DNA from: JASLBX01 sp036373915
GTDB taxonomy: Bacteria > Actinomycetota > Actinomycetes > Jiangellales > Jiangellaceae
DNA: 59,840 bases
Assembly (NCBI GenBank): GCA_036373915.1
Contig: DASUUU010000055.1
Location: forward strand, 1-59,840
Direction of reading: 5' to 3'
Program-made: the position numbers and the translations under genes
The notes under the pieces: model-generated
The model's database searches: none
Told to the model about the DNA's origin: nothing
Seen by the model: only the letters and a program-made list of their open reading frames with translations
Shown: one piece after another, positions 52,418-59,840 of the stretch
Layout: the number at the start of each line of letters is the position of its first letter
Position numbering within the stretch: position 1 is the first letter of the stretch

Positions 52418-53563
52418 CTACCTGCCGAGCCGGCGGGACCGGCGAGTCTCCGGCCGGGCGCCGGCCGCGACCGCCATCTCGTAGACGGCCAGGATCTCCT
52501 CGGCGACCGTCGCCCAGTCGTAGCGGCGCACTCCGACCGACGCGGCTGCGCGCATCGCCTGCCGGCGCTCGGGATCTTCCAGCAATGCGATCGCCTCTGC
52601 CGCGAGCGCCTCAGCGTCGCCCACAGGGACGAGCGCACCCAACCGCCCGCCGTCGAGGACAGCGCGGAACGCCACGAGTTCGGAGGCCAGCACCGGTGCT
52701 CCGGCCGCCATCGCCTCGGCCAGCACGATGCCGAACGATTCGCCACCGGTGTGCGGCGCGATGTAGATGTCGCTCGACGCGAGCATCGCCGCCTTGTCCT
52801 CGTCGCTCACCCCGCCGAGGAAGGTCACGGCATCACGGCACTCGACGGGTATCTTCCGCCGGGCCTCGTCCACGTCGCCTCGCCCGGCCACCAGCAGTCG
52901 TACACCCGGTCGCGCTTCGTAGATCTTAGGCCACGCCTTCAGCAGGACCGGCAGACCCTTGCGAGGCTCGTCCAGCCGGCCGAGGAACGACAGCGTGCCG
53001 CCGGACCCCTGCCACTCGGGCCGTGGTTTGGCGACGGCGAACCGGTCGACGTACAGCCCGTTCGGAATCAGGACCGGATCGCCACCGAGGTGCTCGACGG
53101 GCAACTTGCGCGCCTCCTCCGACACCGCGATGCGGGCCGAGATCTTCTCGAAGGCCGACTGCAGGATGCCGTACGCCGCGCTCATCGCCCGGGACCGCGG
53201 GTTGGCCTGGTGGAACGTCGCGACGACCGGCACCTCGGACCACCACAGTGTCAGCAGGCCCAGGCTCGGCGAGGCCGGCTCGTGGACGTGCACGACATCG
53301 AACTTGCCGTCGGCCAGCCACCTGCGCACCCGGGACGCCGAGACCGGCCCGAACGTCAAACGCGCGACCGACCCGTTGTACGGGACGGGCACCGCCCGGC
53401 CGGCGCTGACGACGTAAGGCTCCATCGCGGCGTCGTCATCGCCGGGAGCCAGAACGGACACCTCGTGGCCACGAGCCATGAACTCCTCGGCGAGGTCGCG
53501 AATGTGCACCTGAACACCGCCTGGTACGTCCCAGGAGTAGGGGCACACCATCCCGATCTTCAT
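52418..53563 (-). CDS. pimA: Phosphatidylinositol alpha-mannosyltransferase
   Basis: 381-residue GT4 enzyme adding the first mannose of PIM glycolipids from GDP-mannose at the cytoplasmic membrane face. N-terminus KIGMVCPYSWDVPGGVQVH with GGVQ loop and C-terminal EX7E region EDKAAMLASSDIYIAPHTGGESFGIVLAEAMAAG (shortened here to its core HTGGESFGIVLAEAMAAG). Start ATG 53563 overlaps the acyltransferase stop. The upstream open frame is not used. Confidence 0.94.
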   Translation of the reverse strand: MKIGMVCPYSWDVPGGVQVHIRDLAEEFMARGHEVSVLAPGDDDAAMEPYVVSAGRAVPVPYNGSVARLTFGPVSASRVRRWLADGKFDVVHVHEPASPSLGLLTLWWSEVPVVATFHQANPRSRAMSAAYGILQSAFEKISARIAVSEEARKLPVEHLGGDPVLIPNGLYVDRFAVAKPRPEWQGSGGTLSFLGRLDEPRKGLPVLLKAWPKIYEARPGVRLLVAGRGDVDEARRKIPVECRDAVTFLGGVSDEDKAAMLASSDIYIAPHTGGESFGIVLAEAMAAGAPVLASELVAFRAVLDGGRLGALVPVGDAEALAAEAIALLEDPERRQAMRAAASVGVRRYDWATVAEEILAVYEMAVAAGARPETRRSRRLGR

Positions 53564-54489
53564 CAGGTCCTCGCTCTGCCACCGTCGGCAGCCAGGTCGG
53601 CCAGGAACAGTGGCTGCAACATGTGCCAATCCGCGGGATGCTCCGCAATGCCGGCGCTGAACTTGTCGGCGACCGCCTGAGTCATGTGTACCACCCGAGC
53701 ACTGCCGCGTATCCCCGGCGGCGGGGGTACTTCCTCGTGGAACCGCACCACGAGCGTGTGGTCCGGCTCCTCATCCTCGTACCACAGGGTCACCGGCAAC
53801 AGGGCCGCACCCGTTCGCATGGCCAGCGCCGCGGGACCGGCAGGCATCCGGGTCGCTTCTCCGAACAGCTTCACCTCGATCCCCCGGCGGCTGAGGTCGC
53901 GGTCTGCGAGAAGTGGCACCAGGCGTCCCTGCTTGAGGCGGTCGGCGAGGGTCGTGAAAACGTCGGTCCCTCCGGAGAGCGGCAAGATCTCCATGCCGAG
54001 CCCTTCACGGTAGGCCACAAAGCGCTCGAACAGCCGGTCCGGCCGCAACCGCTCGGCGACAGTTGTGACCTGAGCGCCGGTAAGGCACCCCCAGGCGCCG
54101 GCATGGTCCCAGTTCGCCATGTGCGGCAGGGCCGCCACCGCGCCCCTGCCTGACGCGAGCGGATCGCGCATGTTGTGCTCGCCCTCGACCCTGATGTGTT
54201 CCAGGACGCGTTGCCGATCCCAGTCCGGCAGCCGGAAGGCCTCGCACCAGTACCTCAGGTACGAGCGCATGCCGGCGCGGGAGGCATCGCGGACAGCAGC
54301 TTCATCGGTGGTCCCGAGCGCGCGGGACAGATTCGATTCCAGCCGCTGCACGCTCGGGCCGCGCCGCCGCCACGCAGCGTCGGCGATGCGCCGGAAGAGC
54401 GCGTAGGCCGTGCGCTCCGGCAGGTGGCGAACGGCCGACCAGCCGCCCGTGTATCCCAGCAGGACGATGCCGTCGCGCAGCCCGTTCAT
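53563..54489 (-). CDS. Phosphatidylinositol mannoside acyltransferase
   Basis: 308-residue LpxL/HtrB-like enzyme (PatA type) that acylates PIM1/PIM2. The acyltransferase motif is LPHMANWDHAGAW (H and D), and PLLADRDLSRRGIEVKLFGE and GPAALAMRTGAALLPVTLWY complete the family pattern. Overlaps pgsA by 4 bp and pimA by 1 bp, forming a PI-mannoside operon. Confidence 0.94.
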   Translation of the reverse strand: MNGLRDGIVLLGYTGGWSAVRHLPERTAYALFRRIADAAWRRRGPSVQRLESNLSRALGTTDEAAVRDASRAGMRSYLRYWCEAFRLPDWDRQRVLEHIRVEGEHNMRDPLASGRGAVAALPHMANWDHAGAWGCLTGAQVTTVAERLRPDRLFERFVAYREGLGMEILPLSGGTDVFTTLADRLKQGRLVPLLADRDLSRRGIEVKLFGEATRMPAGPAALAMRTGAALLPVTLWYEDEEPDHTLVVRFHEEVPPPPGIRGSARVVHMTQAVADKFSAGIAEHPADWHMLQPLFLADLAADGGRART

Positions 54490-55112
54490 GCCGGCTGAGC
54501 AGGGCTCGGCCGCGCCTGGCGGTGGACCTCACGGATCCGCTCGACCACCGTCCAGCCGCTGGCCAGCGCCAGCAGCCAGAGCACTACCTCCAGGACCACG
54601 ATGGGCAGGTCGAACAGGCCGACAAGACCCACTGTGACGAGGATGGCGACCAGGCGGTCGGCCCGCTCGGCGATTCCGACGTCGGCCGTGTAACCCTGGC
54701 TCTCCGCCCGGGCCTTGGCATACGGGACGATGGAGCCGAGCGCCAGGCAGGCCAGGCTGAGCGCGGCGAGGCGCAGGTTGTCGCCAATTCCGGCGAAGTA
54801 CATCGCCAGCCCGATGAAGATCGCGGCGTCACCGAATCGGTCGAGCACGGAATCGAGGAACGCGCCCCACGGACCCGTCCGGCCGGATAGCCGGGCCATT
54901 ACGCCATCGAGGCTGTCCGAGAAGACGAAGGCGGTGATGAACAGTGTCCCGGCCAGGAACCTGCCTTGGGGGTAGAAGATCAGTGCTCCGGCCACCACGC
55001 CGGACGTCCCGATCAGGGTTACCGAGTCGGGCGTGAGCCCGAGCCTGAGCAGAGCCTTGGCCGGCGGCGTGAATATGCGGTTGATTACCGGTCGGGTGTA
55101 GCGGGCGAGCAT
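54486..55112 (-). CDS. pgsA: CDP-alcohol phosphatidyltransferase (phosphatidylinositol phosphate synthase)
   Basis: 208-residue integral membrane enzyme. The signature DSLDGVMARLSGRTGPWGAF followed by DSVLD contains all four Asp. In this position (with pimA and the acyltransferase) the actinobacterial enzyme is phosphatidylinositol-phosphate synthase. Six or so hydrophobic helices. First gene of the PIM operon; divergent from the EF-G-like gene across 192 bp. Confidence 0.93.
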   Translation of the reverse strand: MLARYTRPVINRIFTPPAKALLRLGLTPDSVTLIGTSGVVAGALIFYPQGRFLAGTLFITAFVFSDSLDGVMARLSGRTGPWGAFLDSVLDRFGDAAIFIGLAMYFAGIGDNLRLAALSLACLALGSIVPYAKARAESQGYTADVGIAERADRLVAILVTVGLVGLFDLPIVVLEVVLWLLALASGWTVVERIREVHRQARPSPAQPA

Positions 55113-55304
55113 GGCGTCCGTTCGGGTGTTCGGCGGGCAAAGGTACGGGCGGCGCCATGCTAGCGGCGAGTCTCCCGGCGTGTTCGCCCTTCCCCCCTTG
55201 TGCAGTAGCGTCTACAGGGCAGAAGGTTTGCGTACACGACCTTTCCACAACCGCCGGAGCACCCGGCGCCGCCGGGTCCTCCGGAGCTCTCGAGGAGGCG
55301 AGCT

Positions 55305-57455
55305 ATGGCGGAACGAACCCCTGCGACGGCCACCGGCACAGGTCCCGCGGCCGAACAGCCCGACGGCATCCGCAATGTCGTGCTGGTCGGCCATACCGGA
55401 GCAGGTAAGACAACGCTGGTGGAAGCGCTTCTCGTCGCGACCGGCACGATTCACCGGGCCGGACGGGTCGAGGACGGCACGACGGTCACTGACTTCGACG
55501 ACGCCGAGCGCCGTCAGCAACGGTCGGTCAGCCTTGCTCTCGCCCCTTTCGTGCATGAGGGCATCAAGATCAATCTGCTCGACGCGCCGGGTTACGCGGA
55601 TTTCGTCGGCGATCTGCGGGCCGGTCTTCGCGCTGCGGACTGCGCGTTGTTCGTCGTCTCGACGGCCGAGCCGATCGACGGCACGACCAGGGCGCTCTGG
55701 CAGGAGTGCGCCGCCGTCGGCATGCCGCGGGCAGTCGTGCTGACCAAGCTGGACCACCCGCGATCGGACTACGACGGCACTCTCGCCGCGTGCCAGGACA
55801 CCTTCGGTGCCAAGGTACTGCCGCTGTACCTGCCGGTACGCAACGGTTCGGGCGACGTCCACGGCCTGATCGGGATGCTCAGCGGGCGGCTGTTCACCTA
55901 CACGGACGGCAAGCGCAGCGAATCCGAACCCACCGACGAGCAGCGCTCCGCACTCGAGGACGCCCGCGGATCCCTGATAGAGGGAGTCATCGAGGAGTCC
56001 GAGGACGAGTCGCTGATGGACCGCTATCTGTCGGGTGAGGAGATCGACCAGAAGGTTCTCGTCGACGATCTCGAGACCGCGGTGGCGCGCGCCTCCTTCC
56101 ACCCGGTCATACCGGTGTGCTCGGGCACCGGCGTCGGCACCGCAGAGCTTCTGGAGATCATCTCCTCGGCGTTTCCCTCGCCGGCGGAGCACGTCATGCC
56201 CGAGGTCACCAGCGTGAACGGCAAGACCAGGTCCGATGTCACGTGCGACCCGAACGGCCCGCTGCTCGCCGAAGTCGTCAAGACCACATCCGACCCGTAC
56301 GTCGGCCGCGTCAGCCTGGTGCGGGTCTTCTCCGGCACACTACGGGCGGACATGACCGTTCACGTATCCGGGCACTTTCTCGCCGAGCGCGGCCATGAGC
56401 AACATGACGAGGACGAGAAGATCGGCGGGCTCACCTCGCCGCTGGGCAAGACGCAGCGAACCCTGTCGCACGCCGTCGCCGGCGACATCTGCGCGATCGC
56501 CAAGTTGTCCAATGCGGAGACGGGCGACACTCTGTCGTCTAAGGACGACCCGCTGCTCATGCGGCCGTGGGATATGCCCGAGCCGCTGCTGCCGATCGCT
56601 GTTGTCGCCCACGCCAAGGCCGACGAGGACAAGCTCTCGCAAGGCCTGGCGCGGCTGGTCGCCGAGGATCCGACGCTGCGAGTCGAGAACAACCCGGAGA
56701 CCCACCAGTTGGTGCTGTGGACCATGGGCGAGGCCCATTCCGACGTCCTGCTCGAGCGCCTGCGCACCCGCTACGGCGTCGAAGTCGACCAGGTACCGCT
56801 GCGGGTCCCGCTGCGCGAGACGCTCGCCGGCAAGGCCACCGCCAAGGGCCGGCACGTGAAGCAAACCGGTGGTCACGGCCAGTACGCGATCTGCGACATC
56901 GAGGTAGAGCCGCTGCCAGAGGGCGGCGGCTTCGAGTTCGTCGACAAGGTCGTCGGAGGTGCGGTGCCGCGGCAGTTCATCCCGTCTGTCGAGAAGGGCG
57001 TCCGCGCGCAGATGCAGAAGGGCACCACGCCGGCCGGCTACCCGATGGTCGACATCCGCGTGACCCTGTTCGACGGCAAGGCGCACAGCGTCGACTCGTC
57101 CGACATGGCATTCCAGACCGCTGGTGCGCTCGCGCTCCGCGAGGCAGCCGGGGCCGCCGGCGTGAACCTGCTCGAACCGGTCGACGAGGTGGGGATACTG
57201 GTGCCCGATGACTTCGTCGGCAATGTGATGGGCGATCTGGCCGGCCGGCGCGGCCGCGTCCTCGGGACCGAACCGGTCGGGACGGGACGCACGATGGTCC
57301 GCGCCGACGTGCCGCAGACCGAGATAGTGCGCTACGCGATCGACCTGCGCGCGATGACGCAGGGCACGGGCACGTTCAGCCGGACCTTCGTGCGGTACGA
57401 GCCGATGCCGCGCAACCTGGCCGAGAAGGCCATGGCCGCCGCCGACGAGAGCTGA
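55305..57455 (+). CDS. Elongation factor G-like protein EF-G2
   Basis: 716-residue translational GTPase of the EF-G2 type. G1 GHTGAGKT (29-36), G3 DAPGYADF, G4 TKLDHP rather than NKxD; switch I is shortened and reads DFDDAERRQQRSVSLALAP. Domains II-V follow, with KQTGGHGQYAICDIEVEPL in domain IV and AGRRGRVLGTEPVGTGRTMV in domain V. Such paralogues are annotated elongation factor G-like (Rv0120c type) and cannot replace EF-G in tested relatives. ATG has GAGGAGG. Inserted, compared with mycobacteria, between pgsA and HIT. Confidence 0.92.
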   Translation: MAERTPATATGTGPAAEQPDGIRNVVLVGHTGAGKTTLVEALLVATGTIHRAGRVEDGTTVTDFDDAERRQQRSVSLALAPFVHEGIKINLLDAPGYADFVGDLRAGLRAADCALFVVSTAEPIDGTTRALWQECAAVGMPRAVVLTKLDHPRSDYDGTLAACQDTFGAKVLPLYLPVRNGSGDVHGLIGMLSGRLFTYTDGKRSESEPTDEQRSALEDARGSLIEGVIEESEDESLMDRYLSGEEIDQKVLVDDLETAVARASFHPVIPVCSGTGVGTAELLEIISSAFPSPAEHVMPEVTSVNGKTRSDVTCDPNGPLLAEVVKTTSDPYVGRVSLVRVFSGTLRADMTVHVSGHFLAERGHEQHDEDEKIGGLTSPLGKTQRTLSHAVAGDICAIAKLSNAETGDTLSSKDDPLLMRPWDMPEPLLPIAVVAHAKADEDKLSQGLARLVAEDPTLRVENNPETHQLVLWTMGEAHSDVLLERLRTRYGVEVDQVPLRVPLRETLAGKATAKGRHVKQTGGHGQYAICDIEVEPLPEGGGFEFVDKVVGGAVPRQFIPSVEKGVRAQMQKGTTPAGYPMVDIRVTLFDGKAHSVDSSDMAFQTAGALALREAAGAAGVNLLEPVDEVGILVPDDFVGNVMGDLAGRRGRVLGTEPVGTGRTMVRADVPQTEIVRYAIDLRAMTQGTGTFSRTFVRYEPMPRNLAEKAMAAADES

Positions 57456-57463
57456 CCCCGTGG

Positions 57464-57530
57464 CCGGTTGATCACGTTCAGCATGCCCGTTGGTGCCGTA
57501 CCAGGCGCACGCGCCTGGTACGGCACCAAC
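57464..57530 (+). repeat. 67-bp palindromic repeat element, copy A
   Basis: Begins CCGGTTGATCACGTTCAG, then CATGCC, followed by a perfect 20-bp stem: arms 57489-57508 and 57511-57530, core GTTGGTGCCGTACCAGGCGC. Located 8 bp after the EF-G2 stop and 35 bp before the stop of the convergent AbiEi/VSR-like gene, where it can end both transcripts. An inverted partner, copy B, lies at 58720-58786. Confidence 0.9.
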
Positions 57531-57565
57531 TCGCCTAGTGGAGCACGGATGATGTGCGAGTACGC

Positions 57566-58531
57566 TCAGGCAGCGTGTCGTGGCCGCTGGGCCGACAACT
57601 GGAAGGCCTGTTGAAAGCGCTTCACGACGTCTTTCGGCCGGTCGAGATCTACCCAGATCACCCGCACGACCTCGTTGCCGAGCCGCCGGAGTTCGTCTTC
57701 GCGGCGCTTTTCCCGCCAGACCACCTCGCCGGGGTCCTGACCTTCGGGCACGAACTTGAGGTACTTCTGCTTGCCGTCGAACTCTCCGATCGTGCGCTGC
57801 TCGCGGAAATAGAAGTCAGATCTCGCCACGAAGATGCCCGACGGTGTCCGGAACTCCACCTGAAGCTCTGGCTCGGGCATGAGGTTGTTTCGGAATAGCA
57901 CCCGCAGCCGCGACTCGCCCACACTTTCCGACCGGCCATCGGCGAACTCGATCACCGCGCCGGCGTTGCGTGAACCTTGCCAGTCACGCATCTCGTTGAG
58001 TCGGAGTAGGGCGGATTCCTTCAGCGCCGGATCGAGAGCCATCGCCGCGTCGGCGACGGATACGGCCGGTTCGAACTCGACGGTTCGCGCCGTGTCGATG
58101 ATCGTCCTGGATAGCGACATCACCGGAAGCCCGTCGATCTGCACAACATCGTCTGCCTTGATCTCCCCCGCGTGGTGATGCACGCCCGCCTCCATGCGCG
58201 GCGAGTGCAGATCAGTTCGGCTCACGTGGACGTTGTCGAGATCCAGACCCCAGTCCGGGAGCTTGTGCATCACCACGGCGGAGACGTGGCTCACGACGGA
58301 AGGAGCCCGCAGGCTGCGCATCACCGCATGGATTCGGGCGCGGTGCTTTTGCACGTCGTCCATCGCATCGAGGTGGTCACGCTCGACGTATGCTCCACGA
58401 CGGAGCGAGACCCACTCCCCGCGTTTCAGGAGACGATCGATGTCGTCGGCGTGGTAGCCCGCCTGAATGGCTTGAGAACGCATGACGACGCCGGCCTGCG
58501 CGTCGGCCAGGGTCTGCAAGATCTCGTACAT
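57566..58531 (-). CDS. Orphan AbiEi-like/VSR-type nuclease-like protein flanked by inverted repeats
   Basis: 321 residues. N-terminal AbiEi-like winged-helix region (about 1-50, ending SLRRGAYVER), a middle domain (60-175), and a C-terminal PD-(D/E)xK-like module: ESRLRVLFRNN (206-216), Asp239, Glu250, Asp252, Lys254 in SDFYFREQRTIGEFDGKQKY, then the basic helix EKRREDELRRLGNEVVRVIW. The acidic residues and Lys of a restriction-like fold are intact. No partner toxin or methylase is adjacent. It is a distant homologue of the 4864-5730 gene. Start ATG 58531 has only a weak ribosome-binding site. Confidence 0.82.
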   Translation of the reverse strand: MYEILQTLADAQAGVVMRSQAIQAGYHADDIDRLLKRGEWVSLRRGAYVERDHLDAMDDVQKHRARIHAVMRSLRAPSVVSHVSAVVMHKLPDWGLDLDNVHVSRTDLHSPRMEAGVHHHAGEIKADDVVQIDGLPVMSLSRTIIDTARTVEFEPAVSVADAAMALDPALKESALLRLNEMRDWQGSRNAGAVIEFADGRSESVGESRLRVLFRNNLMPEPELQVEFRTPSGIFVARSDFYFREQRTIGEFDGKQKYLKFVPEGQDPGEVVWREKRREDELRRLGNEVVRVIWVDLDRPKDVVKRFQQAFQLSAQRPRHAA

Positions 58532-58719
58532 GACGAACCAGTCTGGCCGTCCCCAGGACGCGATCTGTGCTCACAAATGAATCTGTGGATAACCACGGTG
58601 CTCGGCCGGGTGCGGGCGAGGCCGCACGGCCGGGTGTCGGCGAGACCCGATGTGCCCGGCTCACAGCCAGCTGACGGCCCGGCTCACTGGGCCGGCTCAC
58701 TGGGCCGCCCAGCAGGCCT

Positions 58720-58786
58720 GTCGGCGCTGTACCACCTGCACGCGCCTGGTACGGCACCGACAGGCATGCTGAACGTGATCAACCGG
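58720..58786 (-). repeat. 67-bp palindromic repeat element, copy B (inverted)
   Basis: Minus-strand sequence matches copy A through CCGGTTGATCACGTTCAG and the right half of the palindrome; the left stem arm (58720-58739) has diverged, so 15 of 20 pairs remain, two changes giving G-U pairs. The HIT gene stop TGA lies inside it. Just beside, at about 58680-58707, the 13-base CGGCTCACTGGGC occurs twice in tandem. Confidence 0.88.
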
Positions 58787-59303
58787 CGGTGGGCCAGTGA
58801 GACACCAGCAGTTCGCGGGTCTCCTCGAGCAGCTGCGGCATGATCTTGGTCGAGGCGAGTACGGTCATGAAGTTCGCGTCTCCGCCCCACCGGGGAACGA
58901 CGTGCTGGTGCAGGTGGCCGGACAACGAACCGCCGGCGATGTCCCCGAGGTTGAGACCGATGTTGAACCCGTGTGGCCTCGACGCCGACTTGATGGCCCG
59001 CACCGCGTCGCTGGTAAGGGCCGACAGCTCGGCGGATTCCTCCGGCGTGAGCTCTTCCAACTCGCCGATGTGGCGATACGTCACGACCATCAGGTGACCC
59101 GGGTTGTACGGGTGCAGGTTCAGCACGGCGTACGTTTGTTCGCCGCGGGCGAGGACCAGCCCTTCGGCGTCATCCAACTCCGGAATGCGGCACAGGGGGC
59201 AGTCGTCGCCATCGGCGCGCCCGGTTCCCGGCTCGCCTCTGATGTACGCCATCCGGTATGGCGTCCAGAGCCGTTGCAACTGGTCCACCCCGGTCGCGCT
59301 CAC
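58779..59303 (-). CDS. HIT domain protein (Ap4A phosphorylase-like)
   Basis: 174-residue nucleotide-binding hydrolase or transferase. Signature HLHQHVVPRW (HxHxH), CPLC near residue 36 as a probable zinc knuckle, and YNPGHLMVVTYRHIG. The orthologous position next to thrS in M. tuberculosis (Rv2613c) encodes a diadenosine tetraphosphate phosphorylase. GTG 59303 overlaps thrS by 4 bp. The last two codons and the stop lie in repeat copy B. Confidence 0.93.
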   Translation of the reverse strand: MSATGVDQLQRLWTPYRMAYIRGEPGTGRADGDDCPLCRIPELDDAEGLVLARGEQTYAVLNLHPYNPGHLMVVTYRHIGELEELTPEESAELSALTSDAVRAIKSASRPHGFNIGLNLGDIAGGSLSGHLHQHVVPRWGGDANFMTVLASTKIMPQLLEETRELLVSHWPTAG

Positions 59304-59840
59304 ACCTGAATCCGGCGCTCGATCGCATCGGTGATCTCGGCCACCGCGTCCTCGAGCGGCACGCCGTTGTTCTGCGAGCCGTCCCTGTAGCGGAACGACA
59401 CCGCGTTCTTGGCGCGGTCGTCGTCGCCGGCGATCAGCATGTACGGAACCTTCTGCTTCTGTGCGTTGCGGATCTTCTTCTGCATCCTGTCGTCGCCGGT
59501 GTCGACCTCCACACGGACACCCCGCGCGCGCAGCTTGGCGGCGACGTCCTGCAGGTACGGCACATGCTCGTCGGTGATCGGGATGCCGACCGCCTGGACC
59601 GGCGCCAGCCACGGCGGGAACGCTCCCGCGTAGTGCTCGGTCAGGATGCCGAAGAACCGCTCGATAGAACCGAACAGGGCACGATGGATCATGTAGGGCC
59701 GTTTGCGGGTTCCGTCGGCGTCCTGGTACTCCAGGTCGAACCGCGGCGGGAGCTGGAAGTCGACCTGCAAAGTCGACAGCTGCCAGGACCGGCCGATGGC
59801 GTCACGGACGTGCACGTCGATCTTCGGAGCGTAGAACGTG
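59300..59840 (-). CDS. thrS: Threonyl-tRNA synthetase, N-terminal part outside the window
   Basis: About 179 C-terminal residues are present and the gene runs off the right edge. The catalytic core end (STLQVDFQLPPRFDLEYQ, RPYMIHRALFGSIERFFGIL) and the anticodon-binding domain (GIPITDEHVPYLQDVAAKLR to the C-terminus) are unmistakable. Leads the thrS-HIT pair. Confidence 0.96.
   Translation of the reverse strand, partial: TFYAPKIDVHVRDAIGRSWQLSTLQVDFQLPPRFDLEYQDADGTRKRPYMIHRALFGSIERFFGILTEHYAGAFPPWLAPVQAVGIPITDEHVPYLQDVAAKLRARGVRVEVDTGDDRMQKKIRNAQKQKVPYMLIAGDDDRAKNAVSFRYRDGSQNNGVPLEDAVAEITDAIERRIQV

Noticed and set aside
58377..58757. Leftward 126-codon frame containing the palindromic element upstream of the AbiEi/VSR-like gene
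   Set aside because: It is a translation of copy B and tandem repeats into the start of the adjacent gene; no domain.

Overview
This window is a GC-rich chromosomal segment of an actinomycete. The evidence is GTG/TTG starts, ATGA-type overlapping operons, phosphatidylinositol mannoside genes (pimA, its acyltransferase and a CDP-alcohol transferase), DUF1707, DUF948 and DUF6167 proteins, an Rv2578c-type radical SAM protein and a PyrR/mycobacterial-type pyr leader. Gene order is collinear in outline with the Mycobacterium tuberculosis Rv2533c-Rv2614c region (nusB-efp-pepQ-aro genes-alaS-aspS-hisS-relA-apt-yajC-ruvBAC-yebC-pdxTS-pimA-pgsA-thrS), with accessory genes inserted between the core blocks. 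A Jiangellaceae or Nocardioides-like host is plausible, but I cannot fix the genus.

Layout. 1-1.5 kb: start of a pyr operon (pyrR-pyrB) reading leftward behind a PyrR-binding leader. 1.5-5.7 kb: a DUF1707 protein, a chimeric ABC/LuxR pseudogene, a Trk/Ktr potassium uptake pair, and an orphan AbiEi-like/VSR-nuclease-like protein behind a large hairpin. 5.7-18 kb: a leftward core block for translation (nusB, efp, alaS), the shikimate pathway (aroQ, aroB, aroK, aroC, aroE), a prepilin peptidase, mltG and ruvX. 18-25.9 kb: a secreted M6 metalloprotease, rarA, a repeat array, a dead methyltransferase, an ABC-F protein and a lipoprotein esterase. 26-35.5 kb: a seven-gene leftward operon for uptake (liv-type ABC transporter), CoA activation (PaaK-like) and hydroxylation (FAD monooxygenase) of what is probably an aromatic acid, with a divergent IclR regulator and a palindromic operator. 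35.5-43.5 kb: aspS, a VOC protein, an intein-split radical SAM protein, hisS, a glyoxalase-II-like hydrolase, a cyclophilin and a DUF349 protein. 43.5-59.8 kb: relA, apt, yajC, ruvBAC, yebC, pdxTS, PIM/phospholipid synthesis, an EF-G paralogue, a second AbiEi/VSR-like gene between inverted palindromic repeats, HIT and thrS.

The most unusual items are: (1) a roughly 147-bp dispersed element made of five 21-bp units spaced 32/30/32/32 bp, present twice in inverted orientation about 21 kb apart, about 81% identical; (2) a 67-bp palindromic element in two inverted copies flanking an orphan AbiEi/VSR-like gene, one copy supplying the stop codon of the neighbouring HIT gene; (3) a mini-intein inserted at the third cysteine of a radical SAM CxxxCxxC cluster; (4) absence of secD and secF between yajC and apt, where they normally lie; (5) a pseudogene that joins an ABC ATPase remnant to the tail of a LuxR response regulator; (6) the aromatic-acid operon, whose metallo-beta-lactamase-fold protein lacks half of its usual metal motif. 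No tRNA, rRNA, CRISPR array or intact insertion sequence was recognised.
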